From positions 9,424,001-9,488,000 of the forward strand of contig NZ_CP109430.1 of assembly GCF_036250735.1 (NCBI RefSeq): DNA of 64,000 nt, in the 5' to 3' direction. A program made the translations under genes and the position numbers. Origin of the DNA: Streptosporangium sp. NBC_01495 (GTDB taxonomy: Bacteria; Actinomycetota; Actinomycetes; Streptosporangiales; Streptosporangiaceae). Position 1 is the first letter of the stretch, and the number at the start of each line of letters is the position of its first letter. This document shows positions 44,633 to 53,855 of the stretch, piece by piece. Under the pieces are notes generated by a model. It saw nothing but the letters and a program-made list of their open reading frames with translations, did not search any database and was not told the DNA's origin.

Positions 44633-45505
44633 TCAGGGGCGGCGCGCGGCCGCGACGAACAGCGGCACGGCCAGGAGGAGCCGTCCGGTACGCGCGCGTT
44701 CGGTCTGTTCCGCCATCCACGTACCGGCGTCATCCGCGGTGACGGCGCCGGCGTCACGGGCGGCACCGGCGGTCCTCGCGAGCATGGGCAGCATCAGCGG
44801 GCCGGTGAGGACACCGGTGTGGACCTCCACGGTGACGTCGTCGAATCCGGCGTCCAGCAGGAGGGCGCGATAGGCGCGGGCGGCGCGGGGCGCGGGGATG
44901 AGGTCGGCGCGGGCGTGCACGATGGTCCGGGTGAGGGCCGGGGTGTCGGAGTCGATGACGAAGGTGTCCCAGTCCTGCCCGATCAGGACGACGCGGCCGT
45001 CCGCAGCAAGCACCCGTCGCGCCTCGCTGAGCGCCCCGGCGGGATCGCCGAACTCGTGGTAGAGCTTCTCGGCGCGATACCCGGCCAGCTCACCGTCCTG
45101 GAACGGCAGCTCGCGGGCGTCGCCGACGCGGAGATCCGCGCCGGGCTCGCGCCGGCGCCCCTCGGCGACCATCGGCTCGCTGAGGTCGACACCGGTCGCC
45201 CGCGCGCCACGCCGGGTCAGCTCCGCGACGGCCAGGCCGGTTCCGCAGCCGACGTCGACCACGGGGGCCCCGGGCGTGAGGTGGAGCAGGTCGTAGGAGC
45301 GGGCGCGCAGCCGGATGGAGTCGGGAAGGGCGTCGAGCGCGTCGAGCAGCCGGACCAGCTCGGTGACGGTGTCGCCTTCCGGCTCCTCCCGTTCTTTCCG
45401 TTCTTCCCGCTCTTCCGACCCTGCCCGGTCCGCTTGGCCTACCGGTTCTAGCGGTTCTACCCGGTCCGCATGGTCTGCTCGGTCTGTGACGGTGTCATTG
45501 GACAT
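44633..45505 (-). CDS. SAM-dependent methyltransferase
   Basis: A 290-residue class I methyltransferase: VVDVGCGTGLAVAELTRRG (motif I, residues about 82-100), GVDLSEPMV, DARELPFQDGEL, and EARRVLAADGRVVLI. A charged N-terminal arm (EEREERKEREEPEGD) precedes the fold. The ATG at 45503-45505 leaves only 52 bp to the divergent MerR gene, whose operator covers the shared promoter. Substrate unknown; MerR linkage suggests induction by a small molecule, perhaps the substrate. Confidence 0.87.
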   Translation of the reverse strand: MSNDTVTDRADHADRVEPLEPVGQADRAGSEEREERKEREEPEGDTVTELVRLLDALDALPDSIRLRARSYDLLHLTPGAPVVDVGCGTGLAVAELTRRGARATGVDLSEPMVAEGRRREPGADLRVGDARELPFQDGELAGYRAEKLYHEFGDPAGALSEARRVLAADGRVVLIGQDWDTFVIDSDTPALTRTIVHARADLIPAPRAARAYRALLLDAGFDDVTVEVHTGVLTGPLMLPMLARTAGAARDAGAVTADDAGTWMAEQTERARTGRLLLAVPLFVAAARRP

Positions 45506-45520
45506 GTCATCGAGGATGCG

Positions 45521-45540
45521 ACTTAATGCCGACATGAAGT
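45521..45540. promoter_or_regulatory. MerR-type operator
   Basis: ACTTAATGCCGACATGAAGT is a 20-bp dyad with 16 of 20 positions symmetric. It lies between the methyltransferase and MerR start codons, the usual place for a MerR-family spacer operator. Confidence 0.6.
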
Positions 45541-45557
45541 CAAGTGACGATGGCGCG

Positions 45558-45941
45558 ATGATGAGCATCGGCGAGATCGCCCGGCGGTTCGGCCTGCCCA
45601 CCCATGTCCTGCGGCACTGGGAGTCCATGGGACTTCTGACCCCCGCCCGTGCCGGGGCCGACCGTCGCCGCTACGACCGTGACCATCTTTGCCGGGTCGC
45701 GGTGATCCTGCGGGCCAAGGAAGCCGGGTTCTCCCTCGCCGACATCCGGGAAATGATCGCCACCGGCGATCCGGAGGCGCGGCGCGACATCCTGCGCCGC
45801 AGGCACGCGGACCTGACACGACGCGTCGCCCAGGCGCGGTCGTCGCTCCACATGATCGAATGTGCCCTGAGCTGCGACCATGAGGATTTCACCGGTTGCG
45901 CCCACTTCCAGCGCACCCTGGCGGAGAAGATCGGCGTGTGA
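45558..45941 (+). CDS. MerR-family transcriptional regulator
   Basis: A 127-residue regulator. MSIGEIARRFGLPTHVLRHWESMGLLTPAR is the MerR winged helix (residues 2-31), then RRRYDRDHLCRVAVILRAKEAGFSLADIREM and a coiled-coil. Cys residues in ALSCDHEDFTGCAHF at the C-terminus might bind metal or sense redox. Start is ATG at 45558 or 45561. Divergent from the methyltransferase gene it likely controls. Confidence 0.87.
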   Translation: MMSIGEIARRFGLPTHVLRHWESMGLLTPARAGADRRRYDRDHLCRVAVILRAKEAGFSLADIREMIATGDPEARRDILRRRHADLTRRVAQARSSLHMIECALSCDHEDFTGCAHFQRTLAEKIGV

Positions 45942-45986
45942 CCGTGCGCGACGGGCTCGGTGAGAGCGGCGCCCGTCGCGGCACGT

Positions 45987-46268
45987 TCAGGAACGGACGA
46001 GGCGGGCGATGGCGTCGGACGCCTCCCTCACCTTCTCCTCGGCCTCGGCGCCGCCCTTGGCGGTGGCCTCGGCCACGCAGTGCGCCAGGTGCTCTTCCAG
46101 CAGGGACAGCGCGAAGGACTGCAAAGCCCGGTTGGCCGCCGACACCTGGGTGAGGATGTCGATGCAGTACTTGTCCTCCTCGACCATCCGCTGCAGGCCC
46201 CGCACCTGTCCCTCGATCCGGCGCAGCCGCCGCAGATGGTCCTGCTTGCTGGCGGTGTATCCGTGCAT
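45987..46268 (-). CDS. csoR: CsoR-family copper-sensing repressor
   Basis: A 93-residue all-helical repressor. The Cu(I) site residues are Cys35 (DKYCIDIL), His60 and Cys64 (EEHLAHC), exactly the CsoR pattern. RRIEGQVRGLQRMVEED is the DNA-facing helix. No copper ATPase or chaperone lies in the window, so its targets may be elsewhere or it is autoregulated through the AATAC-N-GTATT dyad upstream. Confidence 0.88.
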   Translation of the reverse strand: MHGYTASKQDHLRRLRRIEGQVRGLQRMVEEDKYCIDILTQVSAANRALQSFALSLLEEHLAHCVAEATAKGGAEAEEKVREASDAIARLVRS

Positions 46269-46302
46269 CTCTCCCCCTCCGCTTGGCCTCCCCTGTCAAA
46301 GA

Positions 46303-46322
46303 ATACCCCCCGATAGTATTTA
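46303..46322. promoter_or_regulatory. Candidate CsoR operator
   Basis: GAATACCCCCCGATAGTATT lies 35 bp before the csoR start. It has the GC-rich centre and ATAC/GTAT flanks of CsoR operators (TACCCC...GGGGTA-like), though the right half lacks the G run. Confidence 0.4.
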
Positions 46323-46347
46323 AGGCAGCCTCGCGAACCGGACCCGG

Positions 46348-47022
46348 CTACCCGCCGCCGACCGCCTCGGCGGGAGGCGACACGGACTCCCACCCGCGCA
46401 GCAGCCCCCGGGTGGCGACCGTGACCGCGCAGCGCTGCGCGGCGTACGTGAGGGCCATGCTGTGGTGTTCCGGGGAGAAGTCGGCGACGGCGTCGGCGAC
46501 GAGGAACGGTTGGAGGTCCTGCATGAAGGCGTCGCAGGCGGTCATGAGGCAGCCGATGTGCGCGTAGACACCGCAGACGATGATCTGGTCGCGCCCCATG
46601 GCCTCCATCCGGGCACGCAGGTCGGTCCGGTGAAAGGCGCTGTAGCGCCACTTGGTGAGCAGGATGTCGGGCTCCGCGGGGAGGAGGCTCGCGACGATCT
46701 CGCTCTCGCGGAGGCCGGGGATGCCCGAGCCCCAGAAGTCCTGGAGCAGGCCGCGCTCGTGTCTGCTCTGGCCACTGGGCTGCATCGAGTAGACGACGGG
46801 GATCCCCAGCCCGGCGCAGGCGTCGCGCAGGAGACCGATGTTGGCGATGAGCCCGGTCAGCGGCGAGACACCGGCGGCGAAGGGGGCGAGGAAGTAGTTC
46901 TGCATGTCGTGGACCAGCAGGATGGCGCGGCGCGGCTCAGGGCGCCAGCTCACTCGGTTCTCGGGAAGGTCACCCTCTCCCGGCAGCGGGTAAGGGGCGA
47001 TCTGGGGAAGGGCCACGGGCAC
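46348..47022 (-). CDS. dhbB: Isochorismatase
   Basis: A 224-residue cysteine-hydrolase-fold enzyme. It converts isochorismate to 2,3-dihydro-2,3-dihydroxybenzoate plus pyruvate. AILLVHDMQNYFLAPF has the catalytic Asp, LLTKWRYSAFHRTDLR the Lys, and VCGVYAHIGCLMTACDAF the isochorismatase signature. It ends without the aryl-carrier domain found on EntB/DhbB of NRPS systems, so it cannot itself load a siderophore synthetase. Third gene of the DHB set. Confidence 0.9.
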   Translation of the reverse strand: MPVALPQIAPYPLPGEGDLPENRVSWRPEPRRAILLVHDMQNYFLAPFAAGVSPLTGLIANIGLLRDACAGLGIPVVYSMQPSGQSRHERGLLQDFWGSGIPGLRESEIVASLLPAEPDILLTKWRYSAFHRTDLRARMEAMGRDQIIVCGVYAHIGCLMTACDAFMQDLQPFLVADAVADFSPEHHSMALTYAAQRCAVTVATRGLLRGWESVSPPAEAVGGG

Positions 47023-47140
47023 TGTCTCCTTTCCTGCTTTCCTGCGGTGGCGGATCTTTCCTGCGATGGCGAGCCGTCTCCCGGCGTGGTGGGTCGGCTC
47101 CCACGCGACAGGCCGGCTCCCACGCTGACGGGCCGTTCCG

Positions 47141-47190
47141 TGACGGCGGGTCGTTTCCCGTGACGGCGGGTCGTTTCCCGTGACGGCGGG

Positions 47191-47192
<2 letters not shown>
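47141..47192. repeat. 20-bp tandem repeat in the dhbC-dhbB gap
   Basis: TGACGGCGGGTCGTTTCCCG is repeated at 47141-47160 and 47161-47180 with a half copy from 47181 that runs into the dhbC stop codon. Looser copies (CGGCTCCCACG) extend back to about 47090. Confidence 0.8.
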
Positions 47193-48372
<1,180 letters not shown>

Positions 48373-48420
48373 GGTTAAGAGGTCTCCTGTCGGGAGGGAT
48401 CCAGGAATGGGGGTGCCGCA

Positions 48421-49185
48421 CTACGACCGGAGCGTGGCGCCCCCGTCGACGTACAGGTCCTGCATGGTGATGTGCCTGGCACGGTCGGAGGCCAGGAAGA
48501 GGACGGCGTCCGCGATGTCGGCGGGATCGGCCAGCCTGCCGAGGGGGATGCCCACCCGGAAACTGGCCGGTGAGCCCTCGATGGCCGTCCGGGCGTCGTG
48601 GCCGCCGGTCCACAGAGCACGCTGCATGGGGGTGTCGGTGGAACCGGGCGACACCACGTTGCAGCGGATGCCGTACGGCGCCAGCTCCAGGCCGAGGCAC
48701 TTGGTGAACTGCGCGGCGGCGGCCTTGGAGGCGGCGTAGGCCGACATGTTCATCCGGGGCACGCCCGCGGCGTTGGACCCCACGGTGACGATCGCCCCGG
48801 ATCTGCGGGGGATCATCCGACGGGCCACCGCGCGGGACAGGTGGAAGACCCCGCCGGTGTTGACGGCGAAGGTGCGGGCCCAGTCGTCGTCGCTGATGGC
48901 GACGGCCGGTCCTGAGCAGAGCACTCCGGCGACGTTGACGAGCAGCTCGATCGGGCCGAGATCGGCCTCGACCCGCGCGACCACGTCGTCGACGGCGGCG
49001 CTGTCGGTGATCTGGCAGGGGTAGGCGACCGCGACGCCGAGCCCGGCGGCGACCCGCTCGACCCGCTCCGCGTTCACGTCGAGAGCGGCGACGCGTGTGC
49101 CTGTCGCAGTCAGGGCTCGCGCCACCGCCTCTCCGATGCCCTGTGCCGCACCGGTGACCATGGCCACCGCGCCTTCCGTCACCAT
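48421..49185 (-). CDS. dhbA: 2,3-dihydro-2,3-dihydroxybenzoate dehydrogenase
   Basis: A 254-residue short-chain dehydrogenase. NAD-binding TGAAQGIGEAVARAL (residues about 11-25), NVAGV, and the Ser-Tyr-Lys set in GSNAAGVPRMNMSAYAASKAA match EntA/DhbA enzymes. It gives 2,3-dihydroxybenzoate as the end product of this three-gene set. First gene of the operon; its 5' region has an iron-box-like half-site. Adenylation (DhbE) and NRPS genes are absent from the window. Confidence 0.88.
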   Translation of the reverse strand: MVTEGAVAMVTGAAQGIGEAVARALTATGTRVAALDVNAERVERVAAGLGVAVAYPCQITDSAAVDDVVARVEADLGPIELLVNVAGVLCSGPAVAISDDDWARTFAVNTGGVFHLSRAVARRMIPRRSGAIVTVGSNAAGVPRMNMSAYAASKAAAAQFTKCLGLELAPYGIRCNVVSPGSTDTPMQRALWTGGHDARTAIEGSPASFRVGIPLGRLADPADIADAVLFLASDRARHITMQDLYVDGGATLRS

Positions 49186-49268
49186 GCCCTCACTGTCCTT
49201 GCCGCCCTTACTGTCCCTGCCGCCTACGCGTTACCGCGGCCCTCGCCACGGTCAGCCTGTGCCGGTAG

Positions 49269-49287
49269 GCAGGTTAGCCCCATCACT
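49269..49287. promoter_or_regulatory. Weak iron-box (DmdR/IdeR-like) site upstream of dhbA
   Basis: GCAGGTTAGCCCCATCACT keeps one perfect half (AGGTTAG) of the consensus TTAGGTTAGSCTAACCTAA and 10 of 19 positions overall. It lies 85-100 bp before the dhbA start, a plausible place for iron control. Confidence 0.3.
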
Positions 49288-49484
49288 TTGGGTCGCGCAG
49301 CAAAAACTTATAGTTACTTTTCACAGATCAGGAGGACATCACGGCGGTTAGTGGGAACACTCCGGACTGCGGGCCGTTGTGATCCGGGGAGACCCCGGGC
49401 GACGGATCGACCCCCGGTGGCAGCTCTCCTGAGCGGAGCCGGTTCCCGTGCTCCCGCCCAGTTGAGGGGCGAATTGCCGCGTTT

Positions 49485-50492
49485 ATGGTTAGTCAACGTC
49501 GTGTCAACCACCATGACTTACCATCGTCCATCGTGACAAGTCAGGATATTTCCGGGCGACAGACATACATTCCCTCTGCGCCCCCGGTCGAACCTCCCGT
49601 AGAGCCTGTGGAACCTGTGGAGTCTGTGGAGGAGGAGAACAACAGCGGCGTCCTGGCGATGATCGAGCGCATCGGCTCGGTCGTCGTCCCGATCGGCGTC
49701 GCGCTCTACGCCGTCCTCTACCTCGGCGTGGAGCAGATGTACGGGGTGTTTAACATCAGCCCGCAACAGGCGGGAATCGACCAGTCCGTCCTGCTCGGCC
49801 GGCTGATGGGGACGCTGATCCTGCTCCTGCTGGTCGTCCTGCCGCTTCTCGGCCTCGTCGTCGGAATCGGCTGGCTGGCCGACAAGGTGACCCGCGGCGC
49901 GGTCGGAAGGTCCACGGCGGCCGTACGGCGACGGCCCTGGGTGGCCGCCCTGATCGCCGCGCTGTGGTGCGGCGCGACCTACTGGGGCCTGCTGGACCTG
50001 ATGGGCGGGCTCGACCTCGCCGCCATGGTCGTCGTGGCGGTGGGACTGGGCGTGCTGACGTTCCTGGTGCCGTTCCGGCTGCTGCGCCGCAAGCCCGTCG
50101 GCCGCGCCGGCATGAAGGTGCTCACCGGCGCTCTCACGGGCATCGGCCTGGGGTTCCTGCTGATCCTGCAGATGATGACGGGAGCGGTCAAGGTGCAGGA
50201 GACGGGCCAGGCCAACGACCTCCTCCCCTTCGTCGGCTTCCAGGACCAGTGGACCGTCATCAAGAACGCCGAGGACGACAAGCCCCTCTACGAGGGCCGG
50301 TGGATGATGCTGCTCGGCGAGAGCGAGGGCACGTACGTCTTCTACGACTGCGACAAGCTGGAGACCTTCCGGCGCCCGATCGAGACCACGAACCTCGGCA
50401 GCATCCAGCTCCAGCCCGAACGGGAGGCGGGCTACAAGTGCGGCACGCTCGCCGAGCAGGACGAGCAGGCCCAGGCGAGCGAGGGTCAGTAG
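49485..50492 (+). CDS. Hypothetical multi-pass membrane protein
   Basis: A 335-residue protein of no recognised family. An N-terminal arm with PVEPPVEPVEPVESVEEE repeats is followed by about five membrane helices (residues about 55-220) and a C-terminal soluble domain of 110 residues with DQWTVIKNAEDDKPLYEGRW and two Cys. The arm may be cytoplasmic. The start could be GTG at 49533 (VTSQDISG). It stands alone between divergent dhbA and convergent DUF1996. Confidence 0.65.
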   Translation: MVSQRRVNHHDLPSSIVTSQDISGRQTYIPSAPPVEPPVEPVEPVESVEEENNSGVLAMIERIGSVVVPIGVALYAVLYLGVEQMYGVFNISPQQAGIDQSVLLGRLMGTLILLLLVVLPLLGLVVGIGWLADKVTRGAVGRSTAAVRRRPWVAALIAALWCGATYWGLLDLMGGLDLAAMVVVAVGLGVLTFLVPFRLLRRKPVGRAGMKVLTGALTGIGLGFLLILQMMTGAVKVQETGQANDLLPFVGFQDQWTVIKNAEDDKPLYEGRWMMLLGESEGTYVFYDCDKLETFRRPIETTNLGSIQLQPEREAGYKCGTLAEQDEQAQASEGQ

Positions 50493-50667
50493 GCGTACTC
50501 CGTTCCTCGCAACGCCCATGGCGGCAGGACCCGATGTTCCGGGTCCCGCCGCCGGGGACGGCACGGGGGATCGGTGCGGAGGTCGGCTCCCGCACCGGTG
50601 CCGTCAGAACGAGATGCCGTGTCGGCACACCGCTGTCAGGACGGGATGCGAATACGGCACTCCGGCG

Positions 50668-51588
50668 TCAGGACGGGGTACCGTCCGCGCCGCACTTGAT
50701 GACCGGGCGGATGCAGTCACGCACGCGACGCTCCATCTCGGCCACCGGCCAGGCGTTGAAGAAGTCGCCGTGCATCGTGTATCCGGCGCCCGACGCCAAC
50801 CTGAAGTTGGCCGGGTTCCCGCTCACCGGGTAGCGCAGCACCTGGCGCAGCTTCGGCACCGGCACCGGGTGCGAGGCCGGGCAGGCCTGGTTGACCGGGT
50901 AGGCCATGTGACTCTTGTGGTCGGGCGAGTCCAGGTTCCGGCCGTCCCAGCACTGCGGGAAGTCCAGGTAGGACTCCATCATGGTGCCCGCCGGACAGTT
51001 CACGAAGTCCTTGGACGGCGGGACGTGACCGGCGTGCAGGCACGACCAGCGGGCGTTGCTGGTCGGGTCGTTGGGGGTGGTCGCCTTGGCGTTGCCCGCG
51101 ACGATCCGCAGGCCGAGGGGGAGCGCCTGGGTCCTGGCGACGATGTCGGCGCGCACGCCCTCACCCAGGTAGTAGAACGTGGTGATGGTCGGCTCCACCG
51201 GGGTGTTGCCGTTGTACAGGGTCGGCACCCAGTACGACGACAGGTCGGTGCGCGGGTTGCAGTTGGTGGGGGAGTTCTGCAGGGACGCGAGGGTCGTGTT
51301 GGCGTTGGTGGTGGTGCTGCCGAAGAAGCTGTGCATGTGCGACGCGCCGGGCATGCCCGGGAAGATGATCGGGTCGTCGGGCAGCCGGTGGCTGAACGGG
51401 CAGTCGGCGAGGAACTCCGCCACCCGTACGACCGCCGCGGACGAACTCCCTGCCTGGGCCTTCGAGGTCGCGCTTGCCTGGGTGGTGTGGATGACGAGGG
51501 ACGTGCCCAGGAGCGCCACTATGGCGGCCACCAGGGTCAGTGGGCGTAACCGGCTTCGTAGGCGGGCTGGGGCTAGTGCCGGGTGCAT
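50668..51588 (-). CDS. Secreted DUF1996 protein
   Basis: A 306-residue protein. A signal peptide (residues about 1-40, ending ASAT) precedes a DUF1996 domain: DDPIIFPGMPGASHMHSFFG, NCNPRTDLSSYWVPTLY, WDGRNLDSPDHKSHMAYP and GYTMHGDFFNAW. The His/Asp-rich motifs suggest a metal or polysaccharide-binding active site; such proteins are common with secreted glycanases. The ATG follows AAAAAGGAG. It lies 93 bp after the GH16 gene, behind that gene's terminator hairpin. Confidence 0.87.
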   Translation of the reverse strand: MHPALAPARLRSRLRPLTLVAAIVALLGTSLVIHTTQASATSKAQAGSSSAAVVRVAEFLADCPFSHRLPDDPIIFPGMPGASHMHSFFGSTTTNANTTLASLQNSPTNCNPRTDLSSYWVPTLYNGNTPVEPTITTFYYLGEGVRADIVARTQALPLGLRIVAGNAKATTPNDPTSNARWSCLHAGHVPPSKDFVNCPAGTMMESYLDFPQCWDGRNLDSPDHKSHMAYPVNQACPASHPVPVPKLRQVLRYPVSGNPANFRLASGAGYTMHGDFFNAWPVAEMERRVRDCIRPVIKCGADGTPS

Positions 51589-51643
51589 GGATGGACTCCT
51601 TTTTGGGGGGACTCCGGCCGTTGGGGCTCCGGTTCTGGGGAGG

Positions 51644-51675
51644 CTCCGGCACGGCTCGGGAGAGCCGTGCCGGAG
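51644..51675 (-). terminator. Terminator of the GH16 gene
   Basis: CTCCGGCACGGCTC (51644-51657) pairs perfectly with 51662-51675 around a GGGA loop, a 14-bp stem ending 7 bp from the GH16 stop codon. Confidence 0.85.
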
Positions 51676-51681
51676 GGGGGA

Positions 51682-53427
51682 TTACTTGTAGACGCGCACG
51701 TAGTCGACGACCATCTGCTTCGGGAAGCCGGTACTGGCGTCCGGCGGGCCGGGCCAGTCACCGCCCACCGCGAGGTTGAGGATGATGTAGAACGGGTGGT
51801 CGAAGACCCACGGTCCCCGTGTCGCCTCGACCTGCGCCTTGCTCAGGGTGAGGACCGTCCGGCCGTCCAGGGTGTAGACGATGCCCTTGCTGTCCCAGGT
51901 GGCGGCCCAGACGTGGAAGTCGTCCGAGAAGTCCGCGCCGTTGGGCAGCGTGTACGGGGCACCGATGCCGCCGCCACCGTTGTAGGCGGGGGCGTGGATG
52001 GTCGAGTAGGAGGTCTTGACGTCCTTGCCGAGCACTTCGAGGATGTCGATCTCCCCGTTGTACGGCCAGGGCCTGCCGGTGAGGAAGTCGGCGCCCATCA
52101 TCCAGAACGCCGGCCACAGGCCGTTGCCCTTCGGGACCTTGACGCGGGCCTCGACCTTGCCGTAGGTGAAGGTGAACTTGCCGCCGGTGTTGATGCGGCC
52201 GGAGGTGTACTGGCAGGGTCCACCCGGGCAGGACGATCCCGCGGTGGTCTCCTGCCGCGCCGTGATGACGAGGTTGCCGTTGCCGTCCATCGCGGTGTTC
52301 TCGGGCTTGTAGTACTCAAGCTCGTTGTTCGGACCGGTTCCCGGGTCCTGGGTCCACTTGGCCGCGTCGGGCCTGGTGCCCGCGCCACCGTTGAACTCGT
52401 CACTCCAGACGAGCGTCGTCGGCGGGTTGGCCGGGTCCGGCGGGAGCGGCGGCGGCGTGATCGGGGCGCCACCGGTGCCCCAGACCTGGAACTCCCACAG
52501 CGAGTAGCCGTACGGGGTGGCGCGCTGGGTGCCGTACATGCGCACGTAGCGGCCGGTGCCGTTGACGGTCAGCGTCTGCTTGAAACCGGTGCCGGTGGTC
52601 GTGGTGTAGATCGGCGTCCAGGTGGTGTTGTTGTCCGACACCTGGATCTGGAACGCCCTGGCGTAGGCCGGGTCCCACTGGAGGACGACCTGCTTGATCT
52701 GTGCTGTCGCGCCGAGGTCGACGGAGATCCAGCCCGGGTCGACCCAGCCGGTGGTGGAGCTGGTCGCCCAGCGGGAGGCCGCGTCGCGGTCGAACGCCCT
52801 GGCCGGGGTGCACTCCCAGCAGTTCCCGTCGCTCTGGGAGGTCGAGGCCGCGCCGGGCCTGCCGTAGGACAGCAGCTTGAGCGCGCCCGGGTCGGGGTCG
52901 GGGGTGGGAGTGGGGGTCGGAGTGGGAGGAGTGCCGCCGATGGTCCCGTAGACCTGGAACTCCCACAGCGAGTAGCCGTACGGGGTGGCGCGCTGGGTGC
53001 CGTACACGCGCACGTAGCGGCCGGTGCCGTTGACGGCCAGCGTCTGGTTGCCACCGGTGCCGGTGGTCGTGGAGTGGATCGGCGTCCAGGTGGTGCCGTC
53101 GGGCGAGGTCTGGATCTGGAAGGCCCTGCCGTAGGCGGTCTCCCAGTTCAGCGACACCTGCGTGATGGTCGCGCTGGCGCCGAGGTCGACCTGGATCCAC
53201 TGCGGGTCGCTGAACCCGCTGGACCAGCGGGTGCCCGCGTTGCCGTCGACGGCCGCGGACGCGGGGAAGACCGCGTTCTCCGAGGACGAGGCGGTCGCCG
53301 TCTTCCCCTGTGAGAGCAGGGCGTCGGCGGCCGCCGCGGGCATGATCGCGAGACAGGACGTGACGAGGGTGACGGCCGCGGCTATCAGTAGGGCCATGCG
53401 GCGGCCGGGACTTCGGGACGAGGGCAT
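51682..53427 (-). CDS. Secreted GH16 beta-glucanase with two discoidin/CBM32-like domains
   Basis: A 581-residue extracellular enzyme. The signal peptide ends near MPAAAADA (residue about 35). Two F5/8-type C domains follow (about 38-165 and 185-325), nearly repeating each other in the block TGRYVRxYGTQRATPYGYSL, joined by TPTPTPTPDPDP. The GH16 catalytic domain starts at LVWSDEFNGG and has the active site NGEIDILEVLG (E-I-D-I-x-E). This signature belongs to laminarinase/lichenase-type beta-1,3(4)-glucanases. The ATG at 53425-53427 has a GAGGAG site. Four LacI-type operators upstream imply induction by breakdown sugars. Confidence 0.9.
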   Translation of the reverse strand: MPSSRSPGRRMALLIAAAVTLVTSCLAIMPAAAADALLSQGKTATASSSENAVFPASAAVDGNAGTRWSSGFSDPQWIQVDLGASATITQVSLNWETAYGRAFQIQTSPDGTTWTPIHSTTTGTGGNQTLAVNGTGRYVRVYGTQRATPYGYSLWEFQVYGTIGGTPPTPTPTPTPDPDPGALKLLSYGRPGAASTSQSDGNCWECTPARAFDRDAASRWATSSTTGWVDPGWISVDLGATAQIKQVVLQWDPAYARAFQIQVSDNNTTWTPIYTTTTGTGFKQTLTVNGTGRYVRMYGTQRATPYGYSLWEFQVWGTGGAPITPPPLPPDPANPPTTLVWSDEFNGGAGTRPDAAKWTQDPGTGPNNELEYYKPENTAMDGNGNLVITARQETTAGSSCPGGPCQYTSGRINTGGKFTFTYGKVEARVKVPKGNGLWPAFWMMGADFLTGRPWPYNGEIDILEVLGKDVKTSYSTIHAPAYNGGGGIGAPYTLPNGADFSDDFHVWAATWDSKGIVYTLDGRTVLTLSKAQVEATRGPWVFDHPFYIILNLAVGGDWPGPPDASTGFPKQMVVDYVRVYK

Positions 53428-53470
53428 CGCGTCTCCTCGGGGGTGGGGGGTGCGTACCGGTAGCGAGTCG

Positions 53471-53764
53471 GGGAGCGCTCTCTCAACCAGAGATTGCTCT
53501 CGTCCGACAGGGGCTGTCAAGTGTCCGTTTAACCAGGATGAAACGGGCTACACATGATCCGGCAATCAACTGCACACCTCGGGGAGCGCTCCCGGATAAT
53601 CCTTTGCATCGTTACAACACGCTGTGAGCTGGGCCTAAGAAGATCCTTTCCGGGGAGCGCTTTCCCGGATTTTCTTCGTCGGCCGCCGCGAGGGAAAATC
53701 CGGCGCCGTTCGGGACATTGACAGAAATCTCCCTTCCGGTCACCCTTTGTGAGGGAGCGCTCTC
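53471..53764. promoter_or_regulatory. Four LacI-type operators between the GH16 and lacI-type genes
   Basis: The core GGGAGCGCT recurs at 53471-53482 (GGGAGCGCTCTC), 53582-53593 (perfect palindrome GGGAGCGCTCCC), 53653-53664 (GGGAGCGCTTTC) and 53753-53764 (GGGAGCGCTCTC). Central CG with GGGAG/CTCCC arms is the CebR/BglR-type operator of actinomycete sugar regulators. The first lies near the GH16 start and the last near the regulator start. Confidence 0.85.
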
Positions 53765-53855
53765 TTCATGATCACCGGGCTAAGCTTGGGAAAGGGTGGG
53801 ACCGCACGTTCAGGCACCACCGACCAACCGGCGGTACGAACTGCGGGAGAACCAC

